Counted from the first letter of the stretch, positions 27,179 through 40,967 are shown. The stretch is DNA of 64,000 bases from Melanocharis versteri (GCA_013397845.1 VZTG01001723.1:1-64000); one strand, 5' to 3'. Translations and numbers: made by a program. Notes: generated by a model not told the origin, from the sequence alone.

Positions 27179-30100
27179 AAGAGGGACAGAAAATGAGTAC
27201 AGAGTATCCTGAGGGGAACCAACCATGAAGACTAGAGGAAGGAAAAGGGAACAGCTAGAAGGGAAAACCATGGTGGAGAGAATATTGCATCAATTCCTGT
27301 CCAGGGAAGAAGAATTCCCCCAGCACAGAGTGAAACCAGAATGATTGTAATGAATGGCAGCTCATGTGTTTTGGCCAGCAGGGCTGACCCAGACTGTGGT
27401 GGGGCTGTGACCACTTTCCACTGGTCTCATACCCTGCCAAAGGGTGTTTCAGATGTTTACAGCAAGGCAGTGAATTGTTAAAAGTTACCTGGGGACTTTT
27501 CACACTCAGTTGTATGTACTGCATGCAGAAGACATCTGCTTTCACCTGGCATCCTCCTTCTCAAAGGCATGACATCAGCCTAATGCATAGTTGTGAGCTG
27601 CACGGTGTCTCCCTCACTATTAATGTTTCCCTCAGTATTAGTACATTTGCCCTTCCTAGCTCATTGCCAGTATAGTTTGCTGATTTCTGTTGGTCACTGT
27701 TTGGATTTTTTTTAGTAATTTTGTGACAAAACCCAGATATGGGTGAAAGCTGCTGTGCAAAAAGCAGCCAAGCACAAAGGGGGAAAAAACTGCATCTCTC
27801 CTCAGTGTCAGGGAGCTTCACTGTGATTCACTGTGCTGCTGCTGAGCTCACAGCTCTCTGCTGGCATTTTTAACTGCTGCAGGCAAAAGTCAGATCAATC
27901 TGTTTTAGGTATTTGTTTCATTGTTGTTACTCTGCACCGTCAGTCACAAAGGCAAGGGACGCTCACCCAGAGACAAACAGATGACGGCAATTTTTGTTGT
28001 GCCAGATGGGGGTGTGCAGTTCAACACCGAGAGGAACTGCCAACCAGAAAGGCCATCATATATCACAGTATCCACATTTTCCATATGATTAAGATCTGTC
28101 AGATCTCTGCCAGGCACAAATATCCACAAGCACGATATAATTTGAATTTTGGAGCACTTTGCTGCTCAAGGACGTAGCATTTTACACCTGAGTACTCCTT
28201 GGAGACTAAAACGTTATCTGCCTGACTGAGGCATGGAGGAAAACTCCACAGGATTTTGGCACATGAGAACCGTACTTCCTGTTCTTCCAGGAAATCTCAG
28301 CTGACTAGGACAAATTAAAATTCTGCCATTCTTGCAGGAATTTATGAAGTAAAAAATTGACCTTTGTCTTTAAAATACCGACAATCATTGGCAGAATATT
28401 TTTTACACCATAATCCCACAGTGTAAAAGTCAATCTGACTTTCTTTTGACACAGATATATATAATGGGCTTGATTTGTTCTTCACACTGTCATTGCACAA
28501 GAGCAATCTCACTCTTGCAGAGAGTTCGCCCTCAGGTGACCCTTGAGGAAAGGTGAGATATCAGTGCCCTAGGGGCTGGAGTCAGTGGGCTGCCATTACC
28601 TGAATCCTGCAAAAGACAGATCACTTTGATATTGCCCAACACTGCAGATGTGACCTCCTCGGTAGGGACCAGATGTCAAGTGCACCCAACATTATGACTT
28701 TCCCACGCCACCACGACTCCCTGTGCCTGCGTCTTGCTCCAGCAGCTCTGCAGCACAGCAAGATGACAGCGGATATGGCACAACCACGCAGCGCATCTGG
28801 CCCTAAAATATATTTGAGTTGTAGGTAGGGTTTCTGTCAAATACCTCCAGATCTGTTAAGATCCCAAATCTTATCCTCTCTCAGTATCAATTTTTTTAGT
28901 GTTTGTATTAAAATCATTATGTGTGGAGAATTTGACAGTTATATTTGTAATGTTATTTAACATTTTTGGAGGCATTATACCAACTTTTTCAGATTCTAAT
29001 TTAGTGTGTTACTGCAGAAAATATAGTTTTGTACTACCTAATAAACATACTTATTAAAATCTCTTTGGTGGAGGGGACCAAAACTGAGTCTGTGAGCTGC
29101 AATAGAAGTTTACAGAGGAACTTCCACTGCCTTTATGAAAGATGCATGTAAAGATGAAGTGAAGCATCTTGTCTTTGCATGGTGGCTGGGGAGTAGGACC
29201 ATCTCATACAATTACAGCTCTCTCTGGTATGAGCGTAAGTCACCCTAGGTTCCTTTCAGAGTCAATTGAGAGAAGTAGGTATTTTCAAGAAGTGATTCAC
29301 TTGACCTATTTGTAGCCATCTATTTTAGGATGAAATGATCATCCCTCCACCCCCCAAGTGCCTATTTCTGTGCATTGACTGTAAAGAGCAGTGAAGGTAC
29401 TAGCTGAAGGGTAAAACATTGCAGGTTTTTGCTTTTGGCCAAATGAATTAGTGGATCTTTAGATTTTATCTTTACTTATTCTTGGCTCAGTCCCTAATGT
29501 TACAGAAATGGGTAGTTTTGGGGCAATATAATCACACCAAGGACTGCTCTTTTTCTGCCTCTTTTGTCTCTGCCTTTCATATCTTCATTTTCTGTTTCTC
29601 TTTTCTCTCTGTTGTCTTTCTATATCTCTTACTTTTCCCTGCAGCAGTTTCCAGTCCTTTCTTGCTTCCTGAAATTGTGTTCAATGAAATAATTAATACG
29701 ATTCCTTAAAATATGATTAAGACTTTTAAGGTAGTATGCCAGTAGGAGTAATGGGAAGTGAGAGAGTTCATAACCCTCAGAACTCCTGTGCTGGTCAGGT
29801 TTCAAGGTTATCTGGTTATCTTCCCAGCCAGGGGGATGGAAATATGCATCATCAAATAAAAGCTTAAGCTGTTCAGAACCTGGACATTACAGAACTAGAA
29901 TATTACACCAAATATGCTGCATTCAGACAAACACGTTCCAGGGAAGAGCTGCTCAGTGTTTCACTCACGTTTTTACAGCTGCTGTAGTTGGGTACATTTC
30001 TTCCTTCCCCCTTTGTTGAGCTGCCTGCAGTGACCCTGGCAGTGTGAGCCTTCCAGCAGGACACCTGGGGTTTGCAGCACTCGCAGGGGTGGGCGTGGTG

Positions 30101-32694
30101 GCTGGAAGGTGATGGGTGCTGGGGCTGGCATTGGCGGCTTGCATCCCAGGAGCCCAATGAAAGCAGGGACAGCTCCACCTGCCCCACCGAGTCCTGGCTC
30201 CAAACCGCATTCCCAGCCCTGAGCTGCGATGCCGAGGTGCGTAGTGGTGCTCTCTGATATTTTTGGAGTGGGATCTCCTCTCTTCACTAACTCTACTCAC
30301 TTCTCCAGGACAGAAGATGACTACTTCTGCCTCTGATTTTTTTTTGCAAGCATAGTGGCTTGTTGCTTTTCTCATTTCCAACAAGATTATGCAAAACCTA
30401 ACATAAAGAGATTTATCACCTCATCTTTACAAAATTCTGTTTCTTTCATGTCTATGGTTCAGTTGTTCCCAGTAGTGCCTGATTTTCTTCCTATTAGTCA
30501 TCTTTGTTTTCTTAGCCAGAAAAAAAGCACTCACACTTCATAAATTCCAGTCCTCTAAAATAATAAAACTCTATTATTTGTGTTGTCTTCAACGCAGAGT
30601 TGTATGCACACATTATGCACGTTGCTCTCTCATTAACAGTAAAAGAACCCAAAGTATTTCAGAAGAAGAAATTAAGAATACAAATGTTGCCGCCCTTTAT
30701 AAATTCTCCTCTAAGTAAAAGAAAATAAAGGAATAGTTGCAATGTTGGTTGAAGTTCACAGTGAACCCATTTCTGTTCCAGAATTTGCTAGCAAAGTTGA
30801 TTTTATGTTGCTAAATTTCTTAATGTGGAATTATTGACAGATACTCAGCTTCTGGTTAGGTGTATAGAAGATAATAGGTTGTCTACAGGAAATGGAGATT
30901 TCCTTGGAGTGGCTTCTTGTTTCATGGAAAGCCAGAACTGATATCTTTGAATAAAATCCAAAGAGGAAAAGAGAAGTTGACTCAAGATTGACAAGTTTAA
31001 ATTGGCAAAACTTCCCCTTTGATAAAGTATATATGAGTGCTTTACCTATCCGTTTCTAATTTGTCCCTTGCAACATGAAATCTGCCTCTCTGCCTGTCTC
31101 TCACACTTATATTTCTGTTCTAGCAGAGACGAGACTTCGCTTAGTACAGCCACTCCTCAGAAGACCTTTCACACTATTTAAAATCCAATTACCCTGAAAA
31201 TCCTTCTCTTCCCAGCTGTGTCTCAAGTGTTCAGGTTATGATGAAATTGCTCTGCTTGACTGTAACACGTACACTTACCTTGCTAATAGAAGAAGAGTTT
31301 TTACTTCTGTTTTATGCATCTGTACACTTACGCAAATCTGCTTGAACCAAAACGTTACTATTTTTAATATTTAATGAGCTGTATTTTTTATATAAATAAC
31401 AGAGAACAGAACAGGACAGGAGCAGATGGGAAGGAAGAAGAGAACAAATAATTTTGAAACATAAAATATTTAAGAATTACTGACAGCTGTGGACAAGGAG
31501 GAAGCTTCCACAGACAGTAGCACAGTGCTTCTGTTACTTATTCTCAAACTTCCTCTAAGAACTTGTTTATTTAGGAACTTACTGGTTGTAATAATTTTAG
31601 AACAACTCAGATTCTTGATTTTAATACCAGTGGCAATAAATTCAGTGTTTCTTATTCATGTCTCTATAATTTTTTAATGTGATTTCACATATTTCTCTTT
31701 CATTTTCAAATCTTGTCTGCATTAAATCGTTTTAATGCTTCCATGGTAAGTAAAAATTAATTTCTGCTATATGTTGAACTGAATGGAGTACATCAATGAA
31801 CTATAATGCCATGCACTTCTTCTTAGTTTTCACCTGCAAGGAGTTCAAGGTGCTTCTTAAATTCCAGGGAAGCGTTTGGCATTTGAGGTAGTATGGATGT
31901 CTTCAATGTTAACTTTCTGCTTTCAATGCTTCTTTCTGCTGCAATGTATTTGCTTTGTGTTGCATTTGTGCCCAACCAACAAAGTAATTGCTCTTTAACA
32001 TTTTTGACACCTTGTTCATGTTGAGTGATGTAAAGCATTAAACTGTTGTCAGAGGACGGAAAATATCACACTTGAAGACAAACCATGTGCATGAGGGAAA
32101 AACCATGCCATCAATTTGAGATTATACAGCAGGAGAACATTTTACTTCATGGTAAAAACAGGACAAGATACTTGGCAGGAACTTTGTATTGCGCACAGGT
32201 TAGTACTAAAAATAGTTTGAACCAACTATATTAGCACTTTCACCTCTCTGGAGTCAAATTCTCATCGCTTTGCAGAAGCATCCGTGGTTTAGCTTTAGCT
32301 GAATCTTATTACTGAAGAATGAAGTGAAAAACTGATTTTATAGAAAACTTTACCAGCAACCTGAAGTACAGCGCTCACTCTCTTTACAAACCAGGCACTT
32401 GACTGCAGTGAGAGCTAAGATTTACTTTGTCTTTTTAAAAGAAATATTCCAAAAATATGGTTCACTTACTGGTCTTAATAGCAAAATATTCAATTCTTTC
32501 AGGATTTTAATAGTACTTTTCTGAAAAAAATACTTCGCATATTTGTTTATCTATCTAAAGAGACAAGTTTTTTTAAACATTATTCCCCTAGCAGCAAATG
32601 TTGGTAGACAGAATTTATTTCTGCATTCCTACAAGCAGTCAAATTCCCGTTATGTCGGTATGTACCTTGCTTGTGGATTTTTTTTCTTGTAAAA

Positions 32695-32815
32695 GATTTT
32701 GAGATTGATTCCCCCAGAGCTGGATTCAAAGAAGTCCTGAGGATTTCTGCAAGGTGCTGAGCACCTCGGCTTATATCAGCAGGGATGAAAACTACTGGAT
32801 TTGGCCCACACTGCT
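32695..32815. repeat. Possible ancient sauropsid dispersed repeat
   Basis: The segment around tctgcaaggtgctgagcacc followed by a tcagcaggga and ctggatttggccc tract resembles an old interspersed element I recall from bird, turtle and crocodile DNA. I cannot name its family, and the match rests on memory of short motifs only. Confidence 0.3.
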
Positions 32816-35720
32816 CTCAACTCCCTACTGAAACCATTCTTTGTTCAAACTTACTCACATTACACAGATTTGCTTTGTAATTTCTTGCAAACCACCTTGA
32901 GAAGTTTGGAATGAAACATGCTGCAAAAGTGAAATATTCATGTTATGGCAAGCACATTGCAATGCCCCCCCGCCCTCCCCGCCCAAAGTGTGTGATTCCC
33001 TCACAGTAGCCTTCCCTTTTTGGACATTTTTGCATAAAATATGTCGATATGAAAGAGAACCATTAGGAGAATCCATTAGGAGTCTTCCACAGAGAAAAGG
33101 ATTGGTCTTTTTTTCCTGTATTTTCCATCTTTTGTTTGTTCATCTCCTCCCAACCCCTCTCAACAGAACATTTTAGAAAGGTTCCAACTCAGGTTCTGAG
33201 GCTGAAATTACACATATAGATATATATTTGCTTCTAGTTAAGTCACCATTACAAAATACACTTATTTAATAACTCTTAGTGCAAAGCTTCCCTATTAGTA
33301 TTCACACTAACCTCTGCATAGAAACATTCCTCTGGGAACTGACTGTCTGTTTCGCAAAGAGCACAAGAAACTGTGGAATAGGAAATTGTGGTATCCTGAT
33401 GCTGAGTAACATCAGCAGGAGTGACAGTGCTCCGAGTAGCAGAAGCACTCATATTTCAAAGTTGTGTCCCTTCACCAAAACAAAGTGACAGGAACTAATT
33501 TTCCAGGAAAATAATTTACCTTTATATTTGCCTGTAGCCTTGTTCTAAGGAGCCAAGTGAAACTGAAGAATGAGGTTAAAAGATCAATTAAGTTTTCAAG
33601 GACTAAAGGTACAAGAGAAGAATGGAAGGAACAGAAAGTGGATTCTGATCTGGTGCTAAAACTTAAGTCATCATATTTTGCAATGCTTTCAAATATTTCT
33701 CTAGAATATTAGGAGTGTTTTTACACAAGTATCCGCAAACATCAGCAGGTTAGATAGCTGAACATCTGGAAAGGGTTCTGAACAGTATTAAGTACATAAA
33801 ACTGCTATGCACTACTAGGCAGAGACAGACTGAAGTTCATGTTGAAGATACATGTGATGAAAGAGGCTGGGACAGTCATTGTAAGGAGTCATGTACATTT
33901 CATTTTACTGCTTGAAGAAGTTGCTTTCACAACCAGATCATTTGCCATCTCTTGGTGAAATAGAGTAGATTTTACTACAGTAGATTTCATCTGGATGCTC
34001 AATAGGATCTTTCATTTGGACAGCATTTTGGCTGACTCAGTGTTCGTGAATAATATCCTGTAGGTAGATAGGGTAGATAATGTTTATTTGCTCAGGCACT
34101 ATCTTAATGGTTACCTATCATCTACATCTATAGGTATAAGCATGTTCTTTCTCTCCCACTCCTGTTGCTGAAACTGAATAAAAGTAAAACCTCTTTACTC
34201 CTTTTTGGGCTTCATGGGAGTAAGTCTTTACAGACAATTAAAGAATTCAGAGCAGCTTCCAAGAGAAACTCTTCCCACTCCTTATATGATACCAAGTTTC
34301 ACTTTTCAACAAGTCTGGGTAAAATATTGTGGGATTTCCTGTCATTAAGATAAAATAAAAAAAGGTAATCAAACCAGACAAGATGTCAACGTGAATTAAT
34401 CTTGGACCAGTTGGTAAGGTACATTGGTGGCAATGATTTACATTTTGGAACTTTTAAATTGGAAAACATCTGGTGGAAAGTGTGAGTTTGTGAAGTGAGG
34501 AAATGTAACAAAAGTGTGCAACGTTTGTGGAAAGGACCAGCTTGCTCAGAGGAGACAAAAGGGGCTGCAGTACAACACTCTGTGCCATGTACACTGGCTT
34601 GGCCTCTGGCAGAACCCGCCGTCCTGTTCCCAGCCAGCTCCTGGTGAGCTGCTACAGAAAGCTCTCCTTACACAGGCTCTGCTGCAGGCTGCTCGCACCC
34701 CAGATGCTGTGCATTTTGCTTCCAGAGCTGCCACATGCTATCCTGGTGCTGCTGAGAACCACAGGGCTGCCTAGAGCGTGCCGTGTGAGAGACCACCAAA
34801 GAGAATTTCTACAAGCAAGCCCAAGTACTGGGAGAGACACGAGGGGCATCCTGCCTCATGGGCATCAACTCTGCCTCTCCTCAGGAGAAAAGGCAGTCCT
34901 AGCAGATAGCTCAGGAAATTTGAGAGCCCTGGTTTAATTTGGCCTCTGGCTGGAGCATAAGAAGTTCTCAAAGTTCTTTCCATTTTGGATCCTCATGTTA
35001 TATGAAGAGTGGAAGGAGCTCCTTCAGAAGTCTGGAAAACATGTCTATTTGAAACCCCTGCTATGATACAGAGGGTGCTTGAAAGAAATTGGATTTAATT
35101 TCGTACGTACAGTACATACTATTGTATTGTCTTTGGATTAGACTTGCTGGTGACATTGATATCCTTACAAAAAACTGCCTATAGCAGGAAGTATCTCTGG
35201 GATAAATATGTTTGCAAGAGTGGAAACAAACCGGCTTTCTGTAGGGAGCTGTTCTATAAACAGTGTCTTGACCAAGCTGCAAAGACTGCTGGGGTGAGGT
35301 AGCTCTAGACCATATAAGATGCTCGTCAGCATCTTTCTGTTTTAGTGTTTTAAATGAATTTGGATGGGGTTTATAGGTAACTCTGAGGCAGAACTTATGC
35401 CGCCTCTGCTACCTGGTGTCCTCAGGGTAAAATACTCAGGACACAGAAGAAATGCTGATCAAGAAAAGGTTCAGTTTATCTCACCCAGCACTGAGTTCAG
35501 TGAATCTTCCTCTCTGTTCAAGCGGAATGGAAATAAGAGATTTTGAATGCTACAGTTTTTCTTTTGCAGTTTATAAATTTTTGGGTCTGAATTAGTTAAA
35601 ATTGTATGCCATCCCTTCTCTCTGAGATTTGCAATCTCAGTTTGACCTACTCATATGAGTCAAAGCACTGTTTCTTGGGCATTCTTATTTTTCTCACTCC
35701 ATCAGTGGTTTCCTTCACCG

Positions 35721-35737
35721 TTTTTTTTTTTTTTTTT
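35721..35737. repeat. Poly-T run, 17 bases
   Basis: A homopolymer of 17 T. It could be the reversed A-tail of an old insertion, but no element is recognisable next to it. Confidence 0.9.
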
Positions 35738-37091
35738 GGTGTGTGAAATAATGATGATATCAATATACCTTAGCTCTTTCCACAGCCCTGACATCTAGTT
35801 TTGATCCCATTTTGGCCAGTCAGTATAGTGAAATCCCTGAATTTACAAATGGATCTGATGCTGTCCATTCATGTTTCAAGCCAATTGATCCTGAATAAAG
35901 TTGTCTCAAAGTTAGATTAGGCAACAAGGAATTCCCGATTCTGCTATTGATCTGCTAGGTAGTGTGAGTCTTGTGGTATATCACCAGTGCTTTATTTACT
36001 TTTCTCATCCACAAGAACAAAAGTCCTAGAAGTGTGCTGAGGGTCACAGATTGAAGACATTTTATGAGCATTAAGATTCAGATTCTTCTGCTTTCATTAC
36101 ATAATATCTCATCTTGCAGCATAAAATAGATTCATTACTGCTTCAGTAATACCCTGGACTCAAACATAACATGATGACTAGAACATCAACTTAGACCAAC
36201 GTGAATTTGCTGCACCTTGCACATAAACTGTATTTCTGAGCAGTTGAAATATAGAATTGATTTGTTCTTTAAGCCAGCTGTAATTCAACAGATCATTAAT
36301 GACGAATGGCAGAACGCCCCAGCCATCCTTCCAGGCACTACTCCAGATGGAAGTCATTGGATAAAGAACAGGAAGGTTTGGCAGAACGTGAAGAAAGAAT
36401 AAATTCGCTACACATCATTCATTTTGCCTGACTGCAATAAAGTAATTGTAACACAATGTTGTCACAGGATAACGGTCTCCTGCTGCTTTAGAAATGCTTT
36501 GCAAAACAGATGTTTACTTTCTCTGTGGGGAGACATTGATCCTGTGACAACAATCTTTTCTATTAAAGGAAAATTAAGTACTTATAGGTTCAGCAGTACT
36601 ATAAAAAAGATTATTTTAAAAAGCCATATAATCTAATAGGTGAAATGATATGAACTATATATGTGATATATGTGATATGTGCAAATAATGCCTAAGTGGG
36701 ATTAGTTCAAATACTTTTCAGCAGCTTTGCAACCAACATTTTCTCAACAGAGGCAGATAGGATGATGCAATGCACTATGATGAAGTTGTTTTTGTTATTT
36801 TAATCTTCCAAGGCTCTGTGAGCTGCAGAAAAACAGCATTTGTGAATAAAAATAATATCAAAACTCCAGCATATAATGTCTGATGAGAAATGCATTGTTA
36901 ATAGAGAATAAATAAAAATCATTAATAATTACCAATAAACTAACACATTGTAAATAATGGAAATTAAAGACCATGCATTTTATGTCAGGACTGAACTCAG
37001 TTTTGTGAATTTTACTCATTAGCACTAAGACAAAAATATGAAAATAGATAAAAAATGAGAAAACATTTGCAATTTTCAAGATATTTGCCTT

Positions 37092-37711
37092 AGAATCACA
37101 GAGACACAGAATCATTTAGGTTGGAAAAGACCTCTAAGATCATCAAGTCCAACTTTTGACTGATCATAACCTTGTCAACTAAACCCTAGTGCTAATCCAT
37201 CACCTCCCTGGGCATCCCAATCCAATGCTTAACCACCCTTTCTGTGAAAAAAAATTCTTCCTGATGTTGCCTGGATCTCCCCTGGCACAAGTTTAGGCTA
37301 TGAACTCCTGTCCTGTCACTTGTTCCCTGGGAGATGAGACCGATCCCAGCTTGGCTACACCCTCCTTTCAGGCAGCTGTAGAGAGCAATAAGGTCCCCCT
37401 GAGCCTCCTTTTCTCCAGGCTAAACACCCCCAGCTCCCTCAGCTGCTCCTCACAGGACTTGTGCTCCAGACCCTTCCCCAGCTCCGCTGCCCTTCTCTGG
37501 ACTCGCTCCAGCCCCTCAATGTCTTTCTTGCAGTGAGGGGCCCAGAACTGAACACAGGATTCGAGGTGTGGCCTCAGCAGTCAGTGCCCAGCACAGGGGG
37601 ACGGTCACTGCCCTGGTCCTGCTGGCCACAGCACTGCTGATCCAGGCCAGGATGCCATCGGCCTTCTTGGCCGCCTGGGCACAGCTGGATCATGTTCAGC
37701 CAGCTGTCTAA
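37092..37711 (-). mobile_element. CR1 LINE fragment, younger copy
   Basis: The plus strand begins with a reverse terminal repeat (agacacagaatcatttagg) and gatcatcaagtccaactt, then the reversed ORF2 C-terminal region, including ttgcagtgaggggcccagaa and the ggccttcttggccgcctggg segment. It ends near 37711 at the reversed cagccagctgtc sequence. Ninety-one bases (37352-37442) are identical to the copy at 22965-23055, so the two belong to one fairly recent subfamily. Confidence 0.96.
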
Positions 37712-40359
37712 TGAGAAGACTAATTATGCATTAGCAATTGCAAAAGAATTAAAAGTACTTAACTGTTTCCTGAAGTGTCTGCAATATATGTGCGACACAT
37801 ACGTTGCACTCTGTTGTAGTATGACAGAAAAGTTGCATTGGCACTGTTTTAGTGAACCTTATCCATTTTACAGACATTCTGCTGTTCATCCAATAGTGTG
37901 CCAACTACAAGTTCGGGCTGATGGGACATGTATACAAGAAGAATATTTGTTCTCTTATTTGCTGTAAATGTCTATGTCTGTGGGCTCTCAAAGGCATTTG
38001 ACTGTCAGATGAAACAACTCCTGTGGTATTTAGCTTTTGCCAAGCTTGTGTCTGGATCAAGAGAAATAAAATGAGAATAATTAACTGGGGACTGAACAAC
38101 TTGTTTGCTCAGCAGACTCACCTCCAGGATCTGCATCATCTTGGATCTTCTGCTGTCCATTTCTATTTAGCTCGAGACAACTTATGATGGCATTTGGTAG
38201 TTTTCCAGCTGGTTCCTCTACGCAGTTCTGTGCACTTCACATCATGAATCCCAAACAGAGTTGTAGTACACAGACTACTGATATCTTTAATAACTGGATT
38301 GGGCAGGTATGAGGCTTACTTTCACAAGCTTTAAAGGTTGTATCTAATCAGACTAGCCAACACTGCGTCAGGGTTTGCACAAAGCTCTGCTTCAGCTGCA
38401 GAAAAGAATACTTGAAGAACGTAATGGCATTTTTTGCTGAGTTGTGAACTTCACTATCTAGACGTTGAAGGTAAATGCCTTCTACGTTCCTGAAAAGAGT
38501 TGGCTTGGTATACAAGTACTTTTGGTTATAATAGTCCTGACCTCAGGAATAGTCACTGAGGCAAAGAATTTTCCTTTCCACTTCAGGATCACTATATTAT
38601 AGACATAAAAGGTATATGCCATGAGGAGCATGAGGAAAGCAATTTTTAAAGCGGCATGGGTAACTCAGAAGCACTGTCAAATGCTACCAATAAGTTGCAC
38701 TGGGAAGTGCTACTTTAAACTTCAAGAAAAAGAGGAAACTGAAGACCTAAAAGGTGTCATTTTTGTCATGTTGAAACCCTCTTCCTTAATGCTGAATAAA
38801 ATGAAAATTGCCTCCAAGCAAGTTGCTTACCCTACAGCTGAAGTGCTGCACATGGAACCAGTTGACACTTCAGTATTTTAGCAGTTTAGAACTTATAAAT
38901 ATGTATTTGCATTTTCCATGCTAAACTATGTGGCTCTTACCCAGTTGTCACTGTCACTGCATCAGCCAGGAAACCAGTGGTAGTTTGCTTCAGTGAGGAC
39001 TGTTTGAAATGATCTAGGAGAATGAAATAAATTTAATGGAAACTCGAGCATGTGAAGAACGTTAACATCTTAACACAGAGCATCCTGTGCTAGGGATGAT
39101 GTTTAGCACCAAAGGGCACCTTTAGACCTCTTAGCTCCTGAGTCCCCTCAATGACGGGAGCTTGGCCTGAGGGCCAGCAAGGGTGTCAAAGAATCTGTGA
39201 AAATAAGGATTTCTTTGGAGAGAAGAAAATAAAAGGCAGAGTGACTGTTTCACCTCCCTGCAGTCACATACTGATGAATATGGTTAATCACTGGAGGACG
39301 AAACACAGAGGAGGACAACAGATGTGAAGCTTCATGTATGAATTACTTGCATGTGAAGTCATGTCTGATTCGCATCCTAGGGCTGCCAAGGGCATCACCA
39401 GGACTGCAAAAAGAAAGTCTGTGCATCCCAAGTGTAATACTTCCCATGGCAACAGAAGGTAGTATGGAACACTCTGGCTTTACTACACATCCTTTCAAGT
39501 CACAGGCTTCAATCATCAGACTCCATATCTATTTCTATAAAAAAAAGGAAAAAAAAAGGGAAAAAAAAGGAAAAAAAAAGGAAAAAAAAGACACTACGTG
39601 AGTCGAGGGAAACAAGGATGACACACTGAAAGCAATGTCCTGGCAAGGGTTGTCATGCCCCAGTTAAAAGCAGCATGCTCAGCTGTAGACCTGTGCCCTC
39701 TCTGAGAGCAGACACCGGCTTGTGCTGCCTGGGGCCATGCTCAAAAGCTCCTTCTTACCTGTGGAAATCTCCCTAGTTTCTTCAGTGAGTCCCTGTTTAG
39801 GCTGCATTCAGACATTTAAAAGGATAAGGTTGTAAAACATGTCATAATACAGGAAAAAGGTAGAGTAAAAACTATCTTAAAATCATTGCCTTTTAAAATA
39901 AGTTTTGTTTGAACAAAGGGAAAGAAATGACAAGCTGTCTTCCTTGATGGTAGGACGAACCACTTCAGCTGAGATCACATTTTCTTGGAGCATTTTTGCT
40001 GAGAAGAACTACATGGGGTTATCACTATTGGCATGAATCTCTCAAGGTGTCTTTAAACTGACAGCATGGGTAAGGAAAGTTGGGAAGGAGACACCTTGCG
40101 TGTCATCTGGGATCGAAACTCCTCTGCTTTGGGTCCCCTAGCCCAGTCCTGTCTCCTCTTGCCAGGGCTGTAGCACCAGAATGAATTTAGTTTCTTTGCT
40201 GTTTTGGACATGACCTACAGTGTTAACAGGAGCAGTGCTTGCACAAAGACCACAACTTTTGCTTCTGAAAGCTGATGGCCGGCATCCTGTCTCTCCAGTT
40301 TTTAAAACGATTTATTTCCTAAGCTTCAGCTTCACTAATGTCATTTCAAAAGTTCGCTG
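37712..40359. other. Proximal upstream region of GUCY1A2
   Basis: Non-coding sequence between the last upstream CR1 and the CpG island. No recognisable repeat or coding exon apart from the A-tract array at 39539-39591. Distal regulatory elements of the gene could lie here, but nothing specific can be read from one sequence. Confidence 0.6.
39539..39591. repeat. Phased A-tract microsatellite
   Basis: Five runs of eight or nine A, separated by GG or GGG, start at 39539, 39549, 39561, 39571 and 39582. The spacing is 10, 12, 10 and 11 bases, close to one DNA helical turn. It is a pure purine tract on the plus strand and probably length-polymorphic. Such phasing is known to bend DNA and disfavour nucleosomes; any function here is inference. 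Confidence 0.9.
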
Positions 40360-40620
40360 TCGGGGAGGGCTGGCAGGGAGCGCGGACCGGCTTCCCCGGC
40401 CGCTGGAGCTGCCAGGGAGCTGTCCAGCACCGCGGCAGGGCTGGCGGCGGCGGCGGGCCCGGGGCGGCAGCACCGGGAGGGCCCCGGGATCGCGCAGGGA
40501 TCGTCCCCAGCCCCGCGCGGGCACCGCCGCTCCCCGCGGAGCCGTGCGGGGGAACCGGGCCAGCTCCCCGCTCCCCCTCAGCCCGGCTCCAAGGCGCCGG
40601 GCGCAGAGCGGAGCGCCCTC

Positions 40621-40967
40621 NNNNNNNNNNNNNNNNNNNNNNNNNNNNNNNNNNNNNNNNNNNNNNNNNNNNNNNNNNNNNNNNNNNNNNNNNNNNNNNN
40701 NNNNNNNNNNNNNNNNNNNNNNNNNNNNNNNNNNNNNNNNNNNNNNNNNNNNNNNNNNNNNNNNNNNNNNNNNNNNNNNNNNNNNNNNNNNNNNNNNNNN
40801 NNNNNNNNNNNNNNNNNNNNNNNNNNNNNNNNNNNNNNNNNNNNNNNNNNNNNNNNNNNNNNNNNNNNNNNNNNNNNNNNNNNNNNNNNNNNNNNNNNNN
40901 NNNNNNNNNNNNNNNNNNNNNNNNNNNNNNNNNNNNNNNNNNNNNNNNNNNNNNNNNNNNNNNNNNN
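40621..40967. other. Assembly gap (347 N) covering most of exon 1
   Basis: A run of unknown bases with CpG-rich sequence on both sides. By comparison with the human protein as I remember it (about 100 residues encoded by exon 1, with an alanine- and proline-rich stretch), the start codon and nearly all exon 1 coding sequence should lie inside the gap. The gap size may be an estimate rather than a true length. Confidence 0.95.

Larger units (their letters stand above)
27179..37091. other. Intergenic DNA, no supported gene
   Basis: About 10 kb without a recognisable gene. Contents worth noting are a long pyrimidine tract ending in GCAG (about 29546-29644), a possible ancient dispersed repeat (32695-32815), a C-rich run at about 32964-32983, a 17-base T run at 35721-35737, and GC-richer patches at 30000-30260 and 34514-34937 that encode nothing I can identify. 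Confidence 0.7.

Noticed and set aside
29546..29650. Long pyrimidine tract ending in GCAG, like a strong splice acceptor
   Set aside because: No open frame with protein likeness and no donor pairing could be found downstream; pyrimidine tracts are common in bird intergenic DNA.
34514..34937. A 136-codon plus-strand frame in a GC-richer patch
   Set aside because: Several frames on both strands are open at once, as expected from composition. No recognisable domain.
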